Assembly: GCF_003316635.1 (NCBI RefSeq)
Contig: NZ_QNQP01000007.1
Span: forward strand, 1-64,000
Direction: 5' to 3'
From: Roseovarius dicentrarchi
Lineage (GTDB): Bacteria; Pseudomonadota; Alphaproteobacteria; Rhodobacterales; Rhodobacteraceae
Length of the DNA stretch: 64,000 bases
A model generated the notes under the pieces. That model was not told the origin of the DNA. It did no database searches and saw only the letters and a list, made by a program, of their open reading frames with translations. Positions 16,768 to 26,312 of this stretch are shown piece by piece. Made by a program: the position numbers and the translations under genes. Positions within the stretch are counted from its first letter, which is position 1. Each line of letters opens with the position of its first letter.

Positions 16768-17913
16768 GTGAACATCCAGTCAAGCCGGTGGGCGCGGTCC
16801 GTCGCCCTTGCGGCCATCGCGCTTGTGGTGGCATCGTGCAGCGTGCTGCCGCAAGTGGGCCCCAACAAACGACAGATCTATTCAGGATCGGTTCAGCAGT
16901 CCGGCGACGCATTTGTCGTATCCGTGAATGACCGTGTGACCCGCGCGACAGCCGTGCAACCGGCCCTTGGCTTTAGCGATACGTTCCGAAATGCCGGGCA
17001 GCTTGGCTCGGACACGATCAGCGCGGGCGATACGCTGGGCCTGACGATCTGGGAAAACGTCGATGACGGTCTTTTGGCCGGCGAGGTATCGAACCAGACA
17101 ATTCTGGAAGAAGTGCAGGTCGACGGCAGCGGATTTATCTTTGTGCCATATGCCGGCCGGATCCGCGCAGCGGGCAACACGCCCGAGGCGATCCGCCGGA
17201 TCATCACCTCCAAACTGGATGAACAGACCCCTGACCCGCAGGTGCAGGTGCGCCGCCTTGCCGGGGATGGCGCAACCGTATCGCTGGTCGGGTCCGTCGG
17301 CGCCCAGGGCGTCTATCCCATTGAGCGACCCACGCGCACCTTGTCGGCCATGCTGTCCGCGGCGGGCGGGATCGTGATTCCGGCGGAAGTGGCGCAGATC
17401 ACTGTCCTGCGCGGCGGCGAGCGCAGCAAGGTTTGGTTCCAGGACCTGTACAAACATCCCGAATTTGACATCGCGCTGCGCGGCGGCGACCGCATTCTGG
17501 TGGAGCAGGACACCCGCGCGTTTACCGCATTGGGCGCAACCGGCGCGCAATCGCGCGTCACGTTCGAGACACAGACCCTGTCCGCAATCGAGGCGATTGC
17601 GACGGTCGGCGGCCTGCAAGCGGCGGCGGCCGACCCCACCGGCGTGTTCATCCTGCGCAACGAGCCGGCGGAAATTGCCAACCAGGTCTTGGATCGAACC
17701 GATCTCGTCGGGGATCAGCGGATGGTCTATGTTCTGGATCTGACCAAGCCCAATGGCATGTTCATGGCGCGTGATTTTTCGGTGCGCGATCAGGACACAC
17801 TTTATGTCACCGAAGCCCCCTTTGCCCAGTGGAGCAAGGTCATCGGCGCGCTGACCGGCTCGCTTGGTGTGGTGGCGACGGTCGATTCGGCCAGCACCGC
17901 CTTTGGCGGCTAA
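16768..17913 (+). CDS. Polysaccharide export outer-membrane lipoprotein (Wza/KpsD-like)
   Basis: This 381-residue lipoprotein has a signal ending in the lipobox VASC (Cys about residue 23), a poly-export domain (DTISAGDTLGLTIWENVDDG, then VDGSGFIFVPYAGRI) and SLBB-like repeats (VSLVGSVGAQGVYPI). It forms the outer-membrane channel through which surface polysaccharide leaves the cell. GTG 16768 is chosen as start because GAGGAGA at 16754-16760 is well placed and the lipoprotein signal then starts correctly. It overlaps kpsC by one base (TAATG). No KpsM/KpsT transporter or KpsE co-polymerase lies nearby. Confidence 0.88.
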   Translation: MNIQSSRWARSVALAAIALVVASCSVLPQVGPNKRQIYSGSVQQSGDAFVVSVNDRVTRATAVQPALGFSDTFRNAGQLGSDTISAGDTLGLTIWENVDDGLLAGEVSNQTILEEVQVDGSGFIFVPYAGRIRAAGNTPEAIRRIITSKLDEQTPDPQVQVRRLAGDGATVSLVGSVGAQGVYPIERPTRTLSAMLSAAGGIVIPAEVAQITVLRGGERSKVWFQDLYKHPEFDIALRGGDRILVEQDTRAFTALGATGAQSRVTFETQTLSAIEAIATVGGLQAAAADPTGVFILRNEPAEIANQVLDRTDLVGDQRMVYVLDLTKPNGMFMARDFSVRDQDTLYVTEAPFAQWSKVIGALTGSLGVVATVDSASTAFGG

Positions 17914-19931
17914 TGCAGGCCGCACCCGGTCCTGAACCCGCCGGGGCCGAGGGGCGCCGGCGGGTTTTCTATTTCAACGGCGGTTTTTTGCGCCAGCCGC
18001 GCCTGCGCCGCATCATGGCGCTGGCAGGGTATGACATGCGCATCGGCTGGCCCGGCGGCGCGGGCGATGCCGTCGCCGTCTGGGGCCACAGCCCCTACGC
18101 CCGCCGGGGGGAGGCCGTGGCCGCGCGCACGGGCGCCGCGTTGATCCGGCTGGAGGATGCATGGCTCCGCTCGGTCCATCCGGGCCGCGCGGGCAGCCCG
18201 CCGCTGGGCCTGTTGATCGACCATTCCGGCGCACATTTCGATGCCTCTGTGCCTTCGGATCTGGAGCGGCTGCTGGCCACGCATCCGCTGGATGACACGG
18301 CGCTGATGAACCGCGCACGGGGCGCCATTGCGCGGCTGCAAGAGGCGCATTTGAGCAAATACAACGCCCATGATCCGCAGCTGCAATGCCCCGATCCCGG
18401 CTATGTTCTGGTGATCGACCAGACGCGCGGCGACGCCGCCGTGCGCCTTGGCGGGGCGGATGCCAACACCTTTCGCGAGATGCTGTATTACGCCCAGGAG
18501 GATAATCCCCACGCGCGCATCGTCATAAAAACCCACCCTGAAACGTCCGGCGGCCATCGCAGCGGCTATTTCAGCGCCTCTGATGCGGGCGATCGGATCA
18601 CGCTACTGACCGATCCGGTCTGCCCGTGGCGCCTGATGGAGGGCGCGATTGCCGTCTACACCGTCACCAGTCAACTTGGGTTCGAGGCGATCTTTGCCGG
18701 GCATCGCCCGCGCGTCTTTGGCAGACCGTTCTATGCCGGATGGGGTCTGTCGGATGATCGCCACCCGTTGACATTGCCGCGCCGGGGCCGCGCACTGAGC
18801 CGTGCGCAGATTTTTGCGGCGGCGATGATCCTCTACCCCAAATGGTATGATCCCTTTCGCGACCGCCTCTGCCAGATCGAGCAGGCAATCGACACGCTGG
18901 AGGCCGAGGCGCGCGCATGGCGCGACGATCATCGCGGTTGGTGCGCGCACGGGATGCGCCTTTGGAAACGCGGGCCCCTTCAGAAATTCTATGGCCGCTA
19001 CCGTCCGGTCACATTTCGCGGCCCAAGCGGTGGCCGCCGTCACATGGTCTGGGCGGGCAAGGCGGCAGCAGGGCCGGACGACGCCGCGCGCATCGAGGAC
19101 GGGTTTCTGCGGTCCCGCGGGCTGGGCGCGCAGTTGGTGCCGCCGCTCAGCCTGGTGTGCGACACGCGCGGGATCTATTACGACCCCGCGCAGCCCAGCG
19201 ACCTTGAGGTGTGGATCAGCCGCCGCGCCCATCTGCGCCCGGACCAGACCCACCGCGCCGAGGCGCTGATTGCGGCAATCTGCGCGCAGGGCGCCACCAA
19301 ATACAACCTTGGCGGCGCAGCCCCCGCGCTGCCCGAAGGCCACCGCATTCTGGTGCCCGGCCAGGTCGAGGATGACGCGTCGATCCGCAGCGGCGCTGGT
19401 GATATTTCAACCAATATCGACTTGCTCCGCGCCGCACGCGCTGCCAATCCGGGCGCCGTGATCCTCTACAAACCGCATCCCGATGTGGAGGCCGGGCTGC
19501 GCAGCGGCGCGCTGGGACCCGGCGACATCGCCGATCTGGCCGATCTGATCCTGCCCCGGTCAAATCCGGCAGACCTGCTGCGCGACGTGCAGGAGGTTTG
19601 GACCATGACATCCCTGCTGGGGTTCGAGGCGCTTCTGCGCGGCCTCCCCGTTACGACCACCGGCGCGCCGTTTTATGCCGGCTGGGGGCTGACCACCGAT
19701 CTGGGCCGCGTGCCCGCGCGGCGCAGCGCGCGCCCAACGCTGACCGGGCTGGTCCATGCCACCCTCATCGATTATCCGCGCTACCACGACCCCGTCACCG
19801 GACTGCCCTGCCCGGTCGAGGTGGTGCTGGACCGGCTCGCCGCCGGACCCCTGCCAAAGGCGGGCGCAGGCAACCGGGCGCTATCGAAGCTTCAAGGGAT
19901 TTTTGCATCGCGCGCCGCCCTCTGGCGCTAA
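17913..19931 (+). CDS. kpsC: Capsule polysaccharide biosynthesis protein KpsC (tandem beta-Kdo transferase)
   Basis: This 672-residue KpsC protein has two homologous halves. The first has RLEDAWLRS, IDHSGAHFDASVPSDLE and RPFYAGWGLSDD (near residue 271); the second repeats these as RIEDGFLRS, CDTRGIYYDPAQPSDLE and APFYAGWGLTTD (near residue 585). Both halves also carry a VIKTHPE/ILYKPHPD motif. KpsC adds alternating beta-Kdo residues to the capsule lipid anchor together with KpsS. The ATG overlaps the stop of the preceding lipoprotein. It is followed by a strong hairpin at 19941-19969. Confidence 0.93.
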   Translation: MQAAPGPEPAGAEGRRRVFYFNGGFLRQPRLRRIMALAGYDMRIGWPGGAGDAVAVWGHSPYARRGEAVAARTGAALIRLEDAWLRSVHPGRAGSPPLGLLIDHSGAHFDASVPSDLERLLATHPLDDTALMNRARGAIARLQEAHLSKYNAHDPQLQCPDPGYVLVIDQTRGDAAVRLGGADANTFREMLYYAQEDNPHARIVIKTHPETSGGHRSGYFSASDAGDRITLLTDPVCPWRLMEGAIAVYTVTSQLGFEAIFAGHRPRVFGRPFYAGWGLSDDRHPLTLPRRGRALSRAQIFAAAMILYPKWYDPFRDRLCQIEQAIDTLEAEARAWRDDHRGWCAHGMRLWKRGPLQKFYGRYRPVTFRGPSGGRRHMVWAGKAAAGPDDAARIEDGFLRSRGLGAQLVPPLSLVCDTRGIYYDPAQPSDLEVWISRRAHLRPDQTHRAEALIAAICAQGATKYNLGGAAPALPEGHRILVPGQVEDDASIRSGAGDISTNIDLLRAARAANPGAVILYKPHPDVEAGLRSGALGPGDIADLADLILPRSNPADLLRDVQEVWTMTSLLGFEALLRGLPVTTTGAPFYAGWGLTTDLGRVPARRSARPTLTGLVHATLIDYPRYHDPVTGLPCPVEVVLDRLAAGPLPKAGAGNRALSKLQGIFASRAALWR

Positions 19932-19940
19932 AACGGCAAA

Positions 19941-19969
19941 GCGCCGTGCGGGCCGATCCCGCACGGCGC
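19941..19969. terminator. Bidirectional terminator between kpsC and efp
   Basis: A perfect 12-bp stem (GCGCCGTGCGGG with CCCGCACGGCGC) has loop CCGAT. On the minus strand it is followed by TTTGCCGTTTT, suiting efp termination, and it also lies just after the kpsC stop. Confidence 0.75.
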
Positions 19970-20011
19970 ATGCAAATCGCTTACCCTGGGTCCGCAAAAA
20001 CACGAAGGGCG

Positions 20012-20575
20012 TTAGGCGCGCTCGGAATATTCCATGGTTTCAGTGTTGACGATGATCGCCTCGTCCTGGCCAACAAAGGGCGGCACCATGACCTTGACGC
20101 CGTTGTCCAGAATTGCCGGCTTGAAGCTGTTTGCGGCTGTCTGGCCTTTGACCACCGGCTCGGTCTCGACGACGACGCAGGTGACTTTCTGCGGCAATGT
20201 GGCGTTCAGCGCCTCGGATTCGTGGTATTCGATGTGGATCGTCATGCCATCTTGCAGGAACGGGCGCCGCTCGCCCAGCAGCTCGGCGGGCAGCTCGATC
20301 TGCTCGTATGTTTCGCTATCCATGAAAACCAGCATGCCGTCAACTTCGTACAGAAATTGCTGGTCTTTCTGGTCAAGGCGCACACGTTCCACCTTGTCGG
20401 CGGAGCGAAACCGCTCGTTCAGTTTCGAGCCGTTGCGCAAGTTACGCAGTTCGACCTGTGCAAAGGCGCCGCCCTTGCCCGGTTTCACGTGATCGACCTT
20501 CACGGCCGACCACAAACCGCCGTTATGCTCCAGAACGTTGCCGGGGCGTATTTCGTTGCCGTTGATCTTGGGCAT
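20012..20575 (-). CDS. efp: Elongation factor P
   Basis: This 187-residue EF-P relieves ribosome stalling at polyproline. The N-terminal KOW-like domain carries the loop VKPGKGGAF with Lys34 at the tip, the residue that is modified by EpmA-type enzymes in many bacteria. The two OB domains follow ([21 protein letters not shown] and the C-terminal [11 protein letters not shown]). Length and start ([12 protein letters not shown]) are standard. It is divergent from the DUF6280 gene across a 217-bp region with three palindromes. The Pro-rich proteins in this window would be natural clients. Confidence 0.97.
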   Translation of the reverse strand: MPKINGNEIRPGNVLEHNGGLWSAVKVDHVKPGKGGAFAQVELRNLRNGSKLNERFRSADKVERVRLDQKDQQFLYEVDGMLVFMDSETYEQIELPAELLGERRPFLQDGMTIHIEYHESEALNATLPQKVTCVVVETEPVVKGQTAANSFKPAILDNGVKVMVPPFVGQDEAIIVNTETMEYSERA

Positions 20576-20661
20576 TGTGTCAAAATCCTGACGAAAGGTT
20601 GAAGGTATTTAGGCGCCCCCTATATATGGTGATGGGCAAGGGGGCAAGCTAACGACATCTC

Positions 20662-20715
20662 GTGCTGCAACTGCAGCACCCATGCAAATTTTGCATAGAA
20701 GGTATGCATCTATGC
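20662..20715. promoter_or_regulatory. Three consecutive palindromes in the efp/DUF6280 divergent region
   Basis: Three inverted repeats fall in 54 bp. They are GTGCTGCA-AC-TGCAGCAC (20662-20679), ATGCAAA-T-TTTGCAT (20682-20696) and GCATAGA-N9-TCTATGC (20693-20715). The last two overlap. They sit about midway between the efp start (20575) and the DUF6280 start (20793), where an operator or a pair of divergent promoters would be expected. The regulator is unknown. Confidence 0.45.
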
Positions 20716-20792
20716 TCTATCCGAATCAGATAAACTCGGCCATACACAACGTTAAGCCGAAAACACAAGAGCAATAACATTAAGGACGAATC

Positions 20793-21113
20793 ATGAAAGA
20801 TTTCGTTGATGGTGCCGCCTTCAATAATGAACAAGGCAATCGCGCACGCAAACTTTTCGCGGCCGTCGTACTGGCTGCGCTGGATGATGCCATTTCCGAC
20901 GATAAAAAATATGGCAACGGTCCTGACCAGATCGCCCGCTGGGCGCGGTCGCGCGATGGGCGCGAGGTTCTGTCCTGCGCCGGGATCGACCCGAACGAGC
21001 GGGTTGTTTCGGGCCTGATGGAGTTCGTGTCCAAGGGTGTTCGCACATCCGTGGCCCTGTCGCGTGAAGAAAGCGAGCGTCGCAACGCAGCTGCACAGGC
21101 CGAAGCCGCCTGA
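20793..21113 (+). CDS. DUF6280-family conserved protein
   Basis: This 106-residue acidic/basic mixed protein is conserved in Rhodobacterales. Its near-invariant features are FVDGAAFNNEQGNRARKL at the N-terminus, YGNGPDQIARWARSRDGREVL in the middle and VSGLMEFVSKGVRT. There is no signal peptide or membrane helix. The Ala/Glu/Arg C-terminus looks helical. The function is not known to me. A clean hairpin terminator follows at 21141-21165, so it is transcribed alone. Strong conservation and its own regulated-looking promoter suggest a cellular role worth testing. Confidence 0.85.
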   Translation: MKDFVDGAAFNNEQGNRARKLFAAVVLAALDDAISDDKKYGNGPDQIARWARSRDGREVLSCAGIDPNERVVSGLMEFVSKGVRTSVALSREESERRNAAAQAEAA

Positions 21114-21140
21114 TACCAAGAATCTGGCGCGCCTGACACA

Positions 21141-21165
21141 AGCCCCGCTTCATGCGGGGCTTTGT
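21141..21165 (+). terminator. Terminator after the DUF6280 gene
   Basis: AGCCCCGC and GCGGGGCT form a perfect 8-bp stem with loop TTCAT, followed by TTGTG. Confidence 0.7.
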
Positions 21166-21259
21166 GCATTTCAGGGGCCTGTTAAGCTAGGCGTAACAGT
21201 CTTGAATTATACCGCCGTACAGCCGTTACGCTCGCGCGTTTGGCGACGCGACCTGATTA

Positions 21260-21997
21260 CTACAAATCCTGGCTGGCCAGCGCGCGGTGAATTTCCCGGC
21301 GCACCAGCTTGCGCACGTTCCGAGTAATACGCTCGCCCAATACCCCTTGAAGCTCTCGGCGGACAATATCGGCGACCAGATCGCGCAGCGCGTCCTCATC
21401 CAGAAACTCATCGTTTGCGGCCAACGTGTCACGCGCATTGCCGCTGCGCGGTTCCGCATCGTTGGGTTGTGGTTGCGCATCCACACTGCCGTCCTGCGGC
21501 GCAGGGCCGGCACTGTGCGTCATGTCCGGCGCGGCGGCGGCCACGTCATCTGCGCTGTCGGCCTCTTCATCCCATGGTAGTGGCGCGACGGGACTTGCGG
21601 AATTGGCGTCGCCAGTGTCCCCATCAGGCTCCCACTGATCAACCTGGCGGGATACCACCTCTTCCAGTTCGGCAACGCGGGCTCTCAGCTCGGCCTTGGG
21701 ATCGCGGGGCGCATGATCTGCGGAAGGGCTATCGGCCTCTGCCACATGGCCTTCGCCGGGGCGCGCAGGTTGCGCGTCGGCGGGCGCTTGCGATGAAACG
21801 GTGAGGTCTGCATCTGCATCGGGCTGGCCCGCGGGTGGTTCGGTGGCGGCATTGTCGATCCGCAGCGATGGGGTCAGAACCAGACGATCCGGCGCGTCCG
21901 GCGCGTGTGCGGCGGCGGGCCGTTCGTCGCCTGATACCAATCGCCGGATCGACGACAGCACATCTTCGATTTCCACTTTGGTCACGGGTTCGGACAT
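21260..21997 (-). CDS. DUF2497/PopZ-like acidic protein
   Basis: This 245-residue protein has three parts. A short conserved N-terminus (residues 5-22, KVEIEDVLSSIRRLVSGDE) is followed by a long disordered Pro/Ala/Asp/Glu-rich middle (about 25-195). The C-terminal helical segment (DEDALRDLVADIVRRELQG near residues 200-218, then RKLVRREIHRAL) completes it. This layout matches the DUF2497 family that includes PopZ, the pole-organising protein of Caulobacter. PopZ also has an N-terminal helix, an acidic Pro-rich linker and C-terminal helices for oligomerisation. The start at 21997 begins the conserved N-terminus. It follows tolC on the same strand. Confidence 0.6.
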   Translation of the reverse strand: MSEPVTKVEIEDVLSSIRRLVSGDERPAAAHAPDAPDRLVLTPSLRIDNAATEPPAGQPDADADLTVSSQAPADAQPARPGEGHVAEADSPSADHAPRDPKAELRARVAELEEVVSRQVDQWEPDGDTGDANSASPVAPLPWDEEADSADDVAAAAPDMTHSAGPAPQDGSVDAQPQPNDAEPRSGNARDTLAANDEFLDEDALRDLVADIVRRELQGVLGERITRNVRKLVRREIHRALASQDL

Positions 21998-22072
21998 TGT
22001 TCTCACCACTCTCGCCTCGACCCCTAGCCTACCTGTAGTGCCGCATTCGCACAACAGATAGGCGCAGTTTTA

Positions 22073-23518
22073 CTATTTTCCGATCTTGCGCAAAACGCGG
22101 TCCAAGGTCTGGCCCCGCTGGCTGAGCGCGGCGGGCGCGTCCTTGACCAGATTGTAATAGGCCGCCGGATCGTAGGTCTGCACGGCAAGGTTCAGATCAC
22201 GCACCGTCAATTCGCCCATCGCCTCCAGCACGGCATAAGAGGCAATGATGACATCCGCTTGCGCCGAAATCTGGTTCGCCTGCGCGTCCAGGTATTCCTG
22301 TTCGGCGTTCAGCACGTCCAGCGTGGTCCGTGCGCCCAGCGTCGCCTCCTCGTTCACCCCTTCAAAGGCGACGCGGCCGGCGCGCACTGCCTCGGCGCTG
22401 GCTGCAACCGACGCGCGGGCAGCCTCAAGAATGGCATAGGCGTTGCCCACGTTCTGGCGGATGCGATCCTGCGTCTGGTGGAGAATGGCCAGCTGTGCGT
22501 CTGCCTGCGCGAATGCGCGCCGCTTGGCCGAGGCAAGCGCGCCGCCCTGATAGATCGGGCCGCCAATCGCCACCCCAAAACTGCCGGTTTCGCCCGCCGT
22601 GCGTCCGTCCAGCCGCTCATTCACGCCAACAGAGGCGTTCAGCGTCACACGCGGCTTCATCGCGCCCTCGGCCACCAGCACGTTCAGCTTGGCAGCGGCA
22701 ACGTCATGCTGCGCGCGCAGCATGTCGGGATGGCTGCGCAGGGCGATCTGTTTTGCGGTTTCTTCGGTACGCGTCAGCACCGGAATGCTGCGCGGCTGGC
22801 TCAGGTTGCCGGGCATGTTCCCGACAACGGCACGGTATTCTTCCTTGGCGCGTTCCAGATCGCCGACCGCCTGCGCAAGGCTGCTGCGCGACAGCGACAG
22901 GCGCGCTTCGGCCTGCGCAACGTCTGTGCGGGTGACTTCGCCCACCTCGAACCGGTCTCGGGCGGCGCGCAGGGATTCGCTGATCACGCGCACGTTGCTT
23001 TGGCGCAGCGACACGAAACGCGTGTTGCGCTGCACATTCATATACGCCTGAACCGCACGCAAAAGCACCTGCTGTTCAATACTGACCAGACCCTGACGGG
23101 TGGACAGGACAATCTCCTTTGCCGCGTCAGCGCTCAGCCGGGTGCGGCCGAAGTCGTAGATCAGCCATTCGGCGGTGATTCCCGCGTTCAGGTTGGTCGC
23201 CCCGCTGGAGCCATTGGCCCCCGGCAACGGGTTGCCCGACCTGTTGGAATAGCTGCGCGTGATGTCCGTGCTCCAGCTGAGGATCGGGCGCAGACGGGCG
23301 ATCGTGCTTGCAACATCTTCGTCCGCTGCGCGCAGCAGGGCGCGGTTTTGCTCCAGCAGGCCGCTGGTGTTATAGGCCCCGGCCAGTGCATCAGCCAGCG
23401 TATCGGCTGCACGTGCCGGACCGGCCAGCGCCATCATGCCGCCGATCAGCGCAGCGCACAGACCTTTGCCGAAGGCCCGGACCGGGCGCTGCGGCGGTGT
23501 TTGCGTCGAATTGGTCAT
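22073..23518 (-). CDS. tolC: TolC-family type I secretion outer-membrane channel
   Basis: This 481-residue outer-membrane protein has a signal peptide ending near residue 37 (LAGPARAAD). The two OEP repeats of the TolC barrel/helix fold follow: the first near residues 40-245, the second starting near SHPDMLRAQHDVAAAKLNVLVAE. The C-terminus carries the LDVLNAEQEYLDAQANQISA helix and ends with AAYYNLVKD. It is 33 bp downstream of pcm on the same strand, an arrangement common in Rhodobacterales. It is intact, unlike the copper-type relative at 111-1133, and is the obvious outer channel for the PrtD/HlyD pair. Confidence 0.93.
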   Translation of the reverse strand: MTNSTQTPPQRPVRAFGKGLCAALIGGMMALAGPARAADTLADALAGAYNTSGLLEQNRALLRAADEDVASTIARLRPILSWSTDITRSYSNRSGNPLPGANGSSGATNLNAGITAEWLIYDFGRTRLSADAAKEIVLSTRQGLVSIEQQVLLRAVQAYMNVQRNTRFVSLRQSNVRVISESLRAARDRFEVGEVTRTDVAQAEARLSLSRSSLAQAVGDLERAKEEYRAVVGNMPGNLSQPRSIPVLTRTEETAKQIALRSHPDMLRAQHDVAAAKLNVLVAEGAMKPRVTLNASVGVNERLDGRTAGETGSFGVAIGGPIYQGGALASAKRRAFAQADAQLAILHQTQDRIRQNVGNAYAILEAARASVAASAEAVRAGRVAFEGVNEEATLGARTTLDVLNAEQEYLDAQANQISAQADVIIASYAVLEAMGELTVRDLNLAVQTYDPAAYYNLVKDAPAALSQRGQTLDRVLRKIGK

Positions 23519-23551
23519 CGTGCCATCCTTCCCGAAAGGGCCGCGTTTGGG

Positions 23552-24205
23552 TTACAGCGTGAACGCCGCTTGTTTCTGAAAGCCCGGCAGAACAGGTGCG
23601 CCTGCGTTGAAGGCAAAGCGCCAGGTCATCTGGCCGCCCGCCTTGTAGCCGATCCGCACCGCGCCCAGCGCGCCCTCAAGGAACAGGCAGGCGATGCGCC
23701 CGCCATCCTTGATCTGGTCGATCAACGCGTCCGGCACCTGCTCAACCGCGCCCTGAATGACGATCACGTCATAGGGGCCATGCGCCGCCGCCCCTTCGGT
23801 CAGCGCGCCGGTGTGAACGATCACATTGTCGGCGCCGTTTTCCTGCAACAGCGTCTGCGCCTCGGCGGCAAGCGCCTCATCCTCTTCGACGGCAACGACG
23901 GCTTCGGCCATATGTGCGATGACAGCCGATGAATAGCCCAGCGCAGCGCCGATATCGAGCACCAGATCATCGCCCCGAATATCCAGAGCGTCCAGCATCT
24001 TGGCCAATGTGCGCGGCTCCAGCACAACCCGGCCGCCGCCAAGATCGACGTTTTCGCCAACATACGCCGCCTCGCGCAGGGCACGGGGCACGAACGCCTC
24101 GCGCGGGACGCTCAGCATGGCGTCGATGATCGGAAATTTGGTCACATCCGCAGGGCGAACCTGCGTGTCCACCATCATCGTGCGGCGGGCGGCATAATCG
24201 GTCAT
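23552..24205 (-). CDS. pcm: Protein-L-isoaspartate O-methyltransferase-like protein
   Basis: This 217-residue methyltransferase belongs to the PCMT family, which repairs isoaspartyl residues using S-adenosylmethionine. The N-terminal [18 protein letters not shown] motif and [10 protein letters not shown] lead into the SAM-binding segment [16 protein letters not shown], with acidic loop VEEDE. The C-terminal fold has [11 protein letters not shown]. The rhodobacterial form is shorter than E. coli Pcm and its substrate may differ. The start at 24205 matches the conserved MTDYAARR N-terminus. It is in an operon with tolC. Confidence 0.88.
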   Translation of the reverse strand: MTDYAARRTMMVDTQVRPADVTKFPIIDAMLSVPREAFVPRALREAAYVGENVDLGGGRVVLEPRTLAKMLDALDIRGDDLVLDIGAALGYSSAVIAHMAEAVVAVEEDEALAAEAQTLLQENGADNVIVHTGALTEGAAAHGPYDVIVIQGAVEQVPDALIDQIKDGGRIACLFLEGALGAVRIGYKAGGQMTWRFAFNAGAPVLPGFQKQAAFTL

Positions 24206-24341
24206 GGGAAACTCGTGCGTTCTGGATTGTCCTGTCCGGTTTTGACACAGTTGCGCCCATTCGGCAACGGCGCACTGCATCCTGGGGCGCGCTGCCGCAG
24301 CGGGCGCATGATCGAAGGCGGCCCGGCCCCGCGGCGCCGCA

Positions 24342-26312
24342 TCATTCGGCAGCCGTGCGCGCCAGACGCGGCGGCGGCATCCGCTCGGCGCCCAGCAGAT
24401 CGGCAGCCGGGCCGGACGGGCGGTATCCGACGGGCGCCGCCATGATGATCCGGCGCAATTCGTTGATGTCCTGCGCCTGACACGCGGCCAGAACCTGTTC
24501 CAGAAGATCGTCCAGCTGGTCGGGCGTCATGTAGATTTCGTTTGCCGTCATGATGCGCGGATGGCGCGTGTGCATGGCATGCGCCCCGATCAGCAGCTCT
24601 TCGAACAGCTTTTCGCCGGGGCGCAGTCCGGTAAAGCAGATGGCGATATCGCCCTTGTGCTTATCATGTGCGCTGCGGGCACTGCGCCACTCCTCGCCTT
24701 CCGGCAGGCGGTAGGGTGTCAGGCCGCTGAGCCGGGCGATCCTGTCGGCCAGGTCCACGATCTTGATCGGCTCGCCCATGTCCAGCAGGAAAACATCGCC
24801 GCCGGTGGCCAGCGCGCCGGCCTGAATGACCAGCTGCGCCGCTTCGGGGATGGTCATGAAGTAACGGGTGATGCGCGGATGCGTCACAGTAATCGGGCCG
24901 CCCCGTTCGACCTGTTCGCGAAAACGCGGAATGACGGACCCGGACGAGCCCAGAACATTGCCAAAGCGCACCATCGAAAACACCGTTCCCGACTGGCGCA
25001 GCGCCGCAGCCTGGCAGACCAGCTCGGCCATGCGCTTGGATGCACCCATCATGTTGGTCGGGCGCACCGCCTTGTCCGAGGAAACAAGGATCATCGATTC
25101 GACCCCGGCGATGATGGCCGCATCTGCCACAACCTTGGTGCCAAAGACGTTATTGCGCAGCCCCTCGACGACATTCTGCTCGACCAGCGGAACGTGCTTG
25201 TACGCAGCGGCATGATAGATGGTCTGCACCCCGAACCGTTGCAGCGCCGACAGGATGCGCCCCGGATTCTGCACAGACCCCATCAGCGGCACCAGCCGGA
25301 TGTTCAGGCGCTGAGCTTCTATCACCTCGGTCAGTTCGTTGTTCAGCGTATAAAGGCCCAGCTCGGACAGCTCCCACAGAACCAGCGTCTGCGGCTCGTG
25401 CTGGATGATCTGGCGGCACAATTCGCTGCCGATGGATCCGCCGGCGCCCGTGACCATCACCACCTTGCCCTGAATATTCCCCTTCATCAGCGAATCCAGA
25501 CCCGGAACAGGATCGCGCCCCAGCAGATCCTCGATCGCGACGTCGTGCAATTCGTTGACGCGCGATTTGCCGGTCACGATGTCCGACATGCCCGGAATGG
25601 TCTGAACACGCACGGGAAGCGTTTCAAGCCGCTCGACGATCGCACGCCGTTCCGCGCGCGAGGCGCTGGGAACGGCCAGCAGGACAACCTTGACACCGTG
25701 GATCTGGATCAGCTTGGACAGGCGCGCAGGTTCGTGGATGCGAATGCCGCCAACCTCGGAATCGCGCAGCTCTCTTGCGTCATCGACGAATGCGACGGGA
25801 ATGAATTCCGAGGATTCGCGCAGGGAGCTGAGCAACTGGCGACCGGATTTGCCGGCGCCGTAAATGATGATGGGCGTACAAGCCTCCGAGGCGTGGCGCT
25901 GCAAAAGCTCCCGCAGGGCCATGCGCAGCCCTCCCAGCACGCACATCGCAATCAGCGCATAGATGGCCGCCACACTCCATGTCAGCGGCACCTGAAACAG
26001 CTGGATCGACGCCACCATCACCGATGTGGACGCAAGAACGCCTGTCAGGATGGTCATCAACAGCTGTATCGACATGTAGCGCACGACAGCGCGGTAGAAC
26101 CCCAGCCGCACAAAGATCAGCAAGCTGACGGGCACGAAAACAAACGGCGCAAGCCAGAAGTCCATCACCCCCAGCACGCGCCCCTCGGCCCCGCTGAGAA
26201 GCGCCGCACCAAGATAGCTGAGCGACAGCAGAAGGGCGTCAGCAATCAGTTGCAACACGCGCTTGTGCGCACGCTTAAGCTGCAAGAGGTGGGTCAAACC
26301 GCCATCTATCAT
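24342..26312 (-). CDS. Membrane-bound nucleotide-sugar epimerase/dehydratase (FlaA1/WbpM/CapD family)
   Basis: This protein of about 656 residues has four to five N-terminal membrane helices ([20 protein letters not shown] onward). A first Rossmann-like CoA-binding-type domain ([13 protein letters not shown]) is followed by a polysaccharide-biosynthesis domain with [16 protein letters not shown] and [17 protein letters not shown]. In that last motif Met replaces the usual catalytic Tyr, as in WbpM-type 4,6-dehydratases. Such enzymes convert UDP-GlcNAc-type sugars for O-antigen or capsule. ATG 26312 is taken as start; an in-frame TTG at 26348 is possible. It lies near pcm on the same strand, with no other sugar-nucleotide genes adjacent. 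Confidence 0.9.
   Translation of the reverse strand: MIDGGLTHLLQLKRAHKRVLQLIADALLLSLSYLGAALLSGAEGRVLGVMDFWLAPFVFVPVSLLIFVRLGFYRAVVRYMSIQLLMTILTGVLASTSVMVASIQLFQVPLTWSVAAIYALIAMCVLGGLRMALRELLQRHASEACTPIIIYGAGKSGRQLLSSLRESSEFIPVAFVDDARELRDSEVGGIRIHEPARLSKLIQIHGVKVVLLAVPSASRAERRAIVERLETLPVRVQTIPGMSDIVTGKSRVNELHDVAIEDLLGRDPVPGLDSLMKGNIQGKVVMVTGAGGSIGSELCRQIIQHEPQTLVLWELSELGLYTLNNELTEVIEAQRLNIRLVPLMGSVQNPGRILSALQRFGVQTIYHAAAYKHVPLVEQNVVEGLRNNVFGTKVVADAAIIAGVESMILVSSDKAVRPTNMMGASKRMAELVCQAAALRQSGTVFSMVRFGNVLGSSGSVIPRFREQVERGGPITVTHPRITRYFMTIPEAAQLVIQAGALATGGDVFLLDMGEPIKIVDLADRIARLSGLTPYRLPEGEEWRSARSAHDKHKGDIAICFTGLRPGEKLFEELLIGAHAMHTRHPRIMTANEIYMTPDQLDDLLEQVLAACQAQDINELRRIIMAAPVGYRPSGPAADLLGAERMPPPRLARTAAE

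Noticed and set aside
18095-19660. Several antisense and alternate-frame open frames inside kpsC
   Set aside because: All fall within the high-GC KpsC coding sequence, which has clear duplicated domains in its own frame.
22259-23932. Open frame of 557 codons on the plus strand opposite tolC and pcm
   Set aside because: Antisense to two strongly supported genes; no ribosome-binding site or domain.
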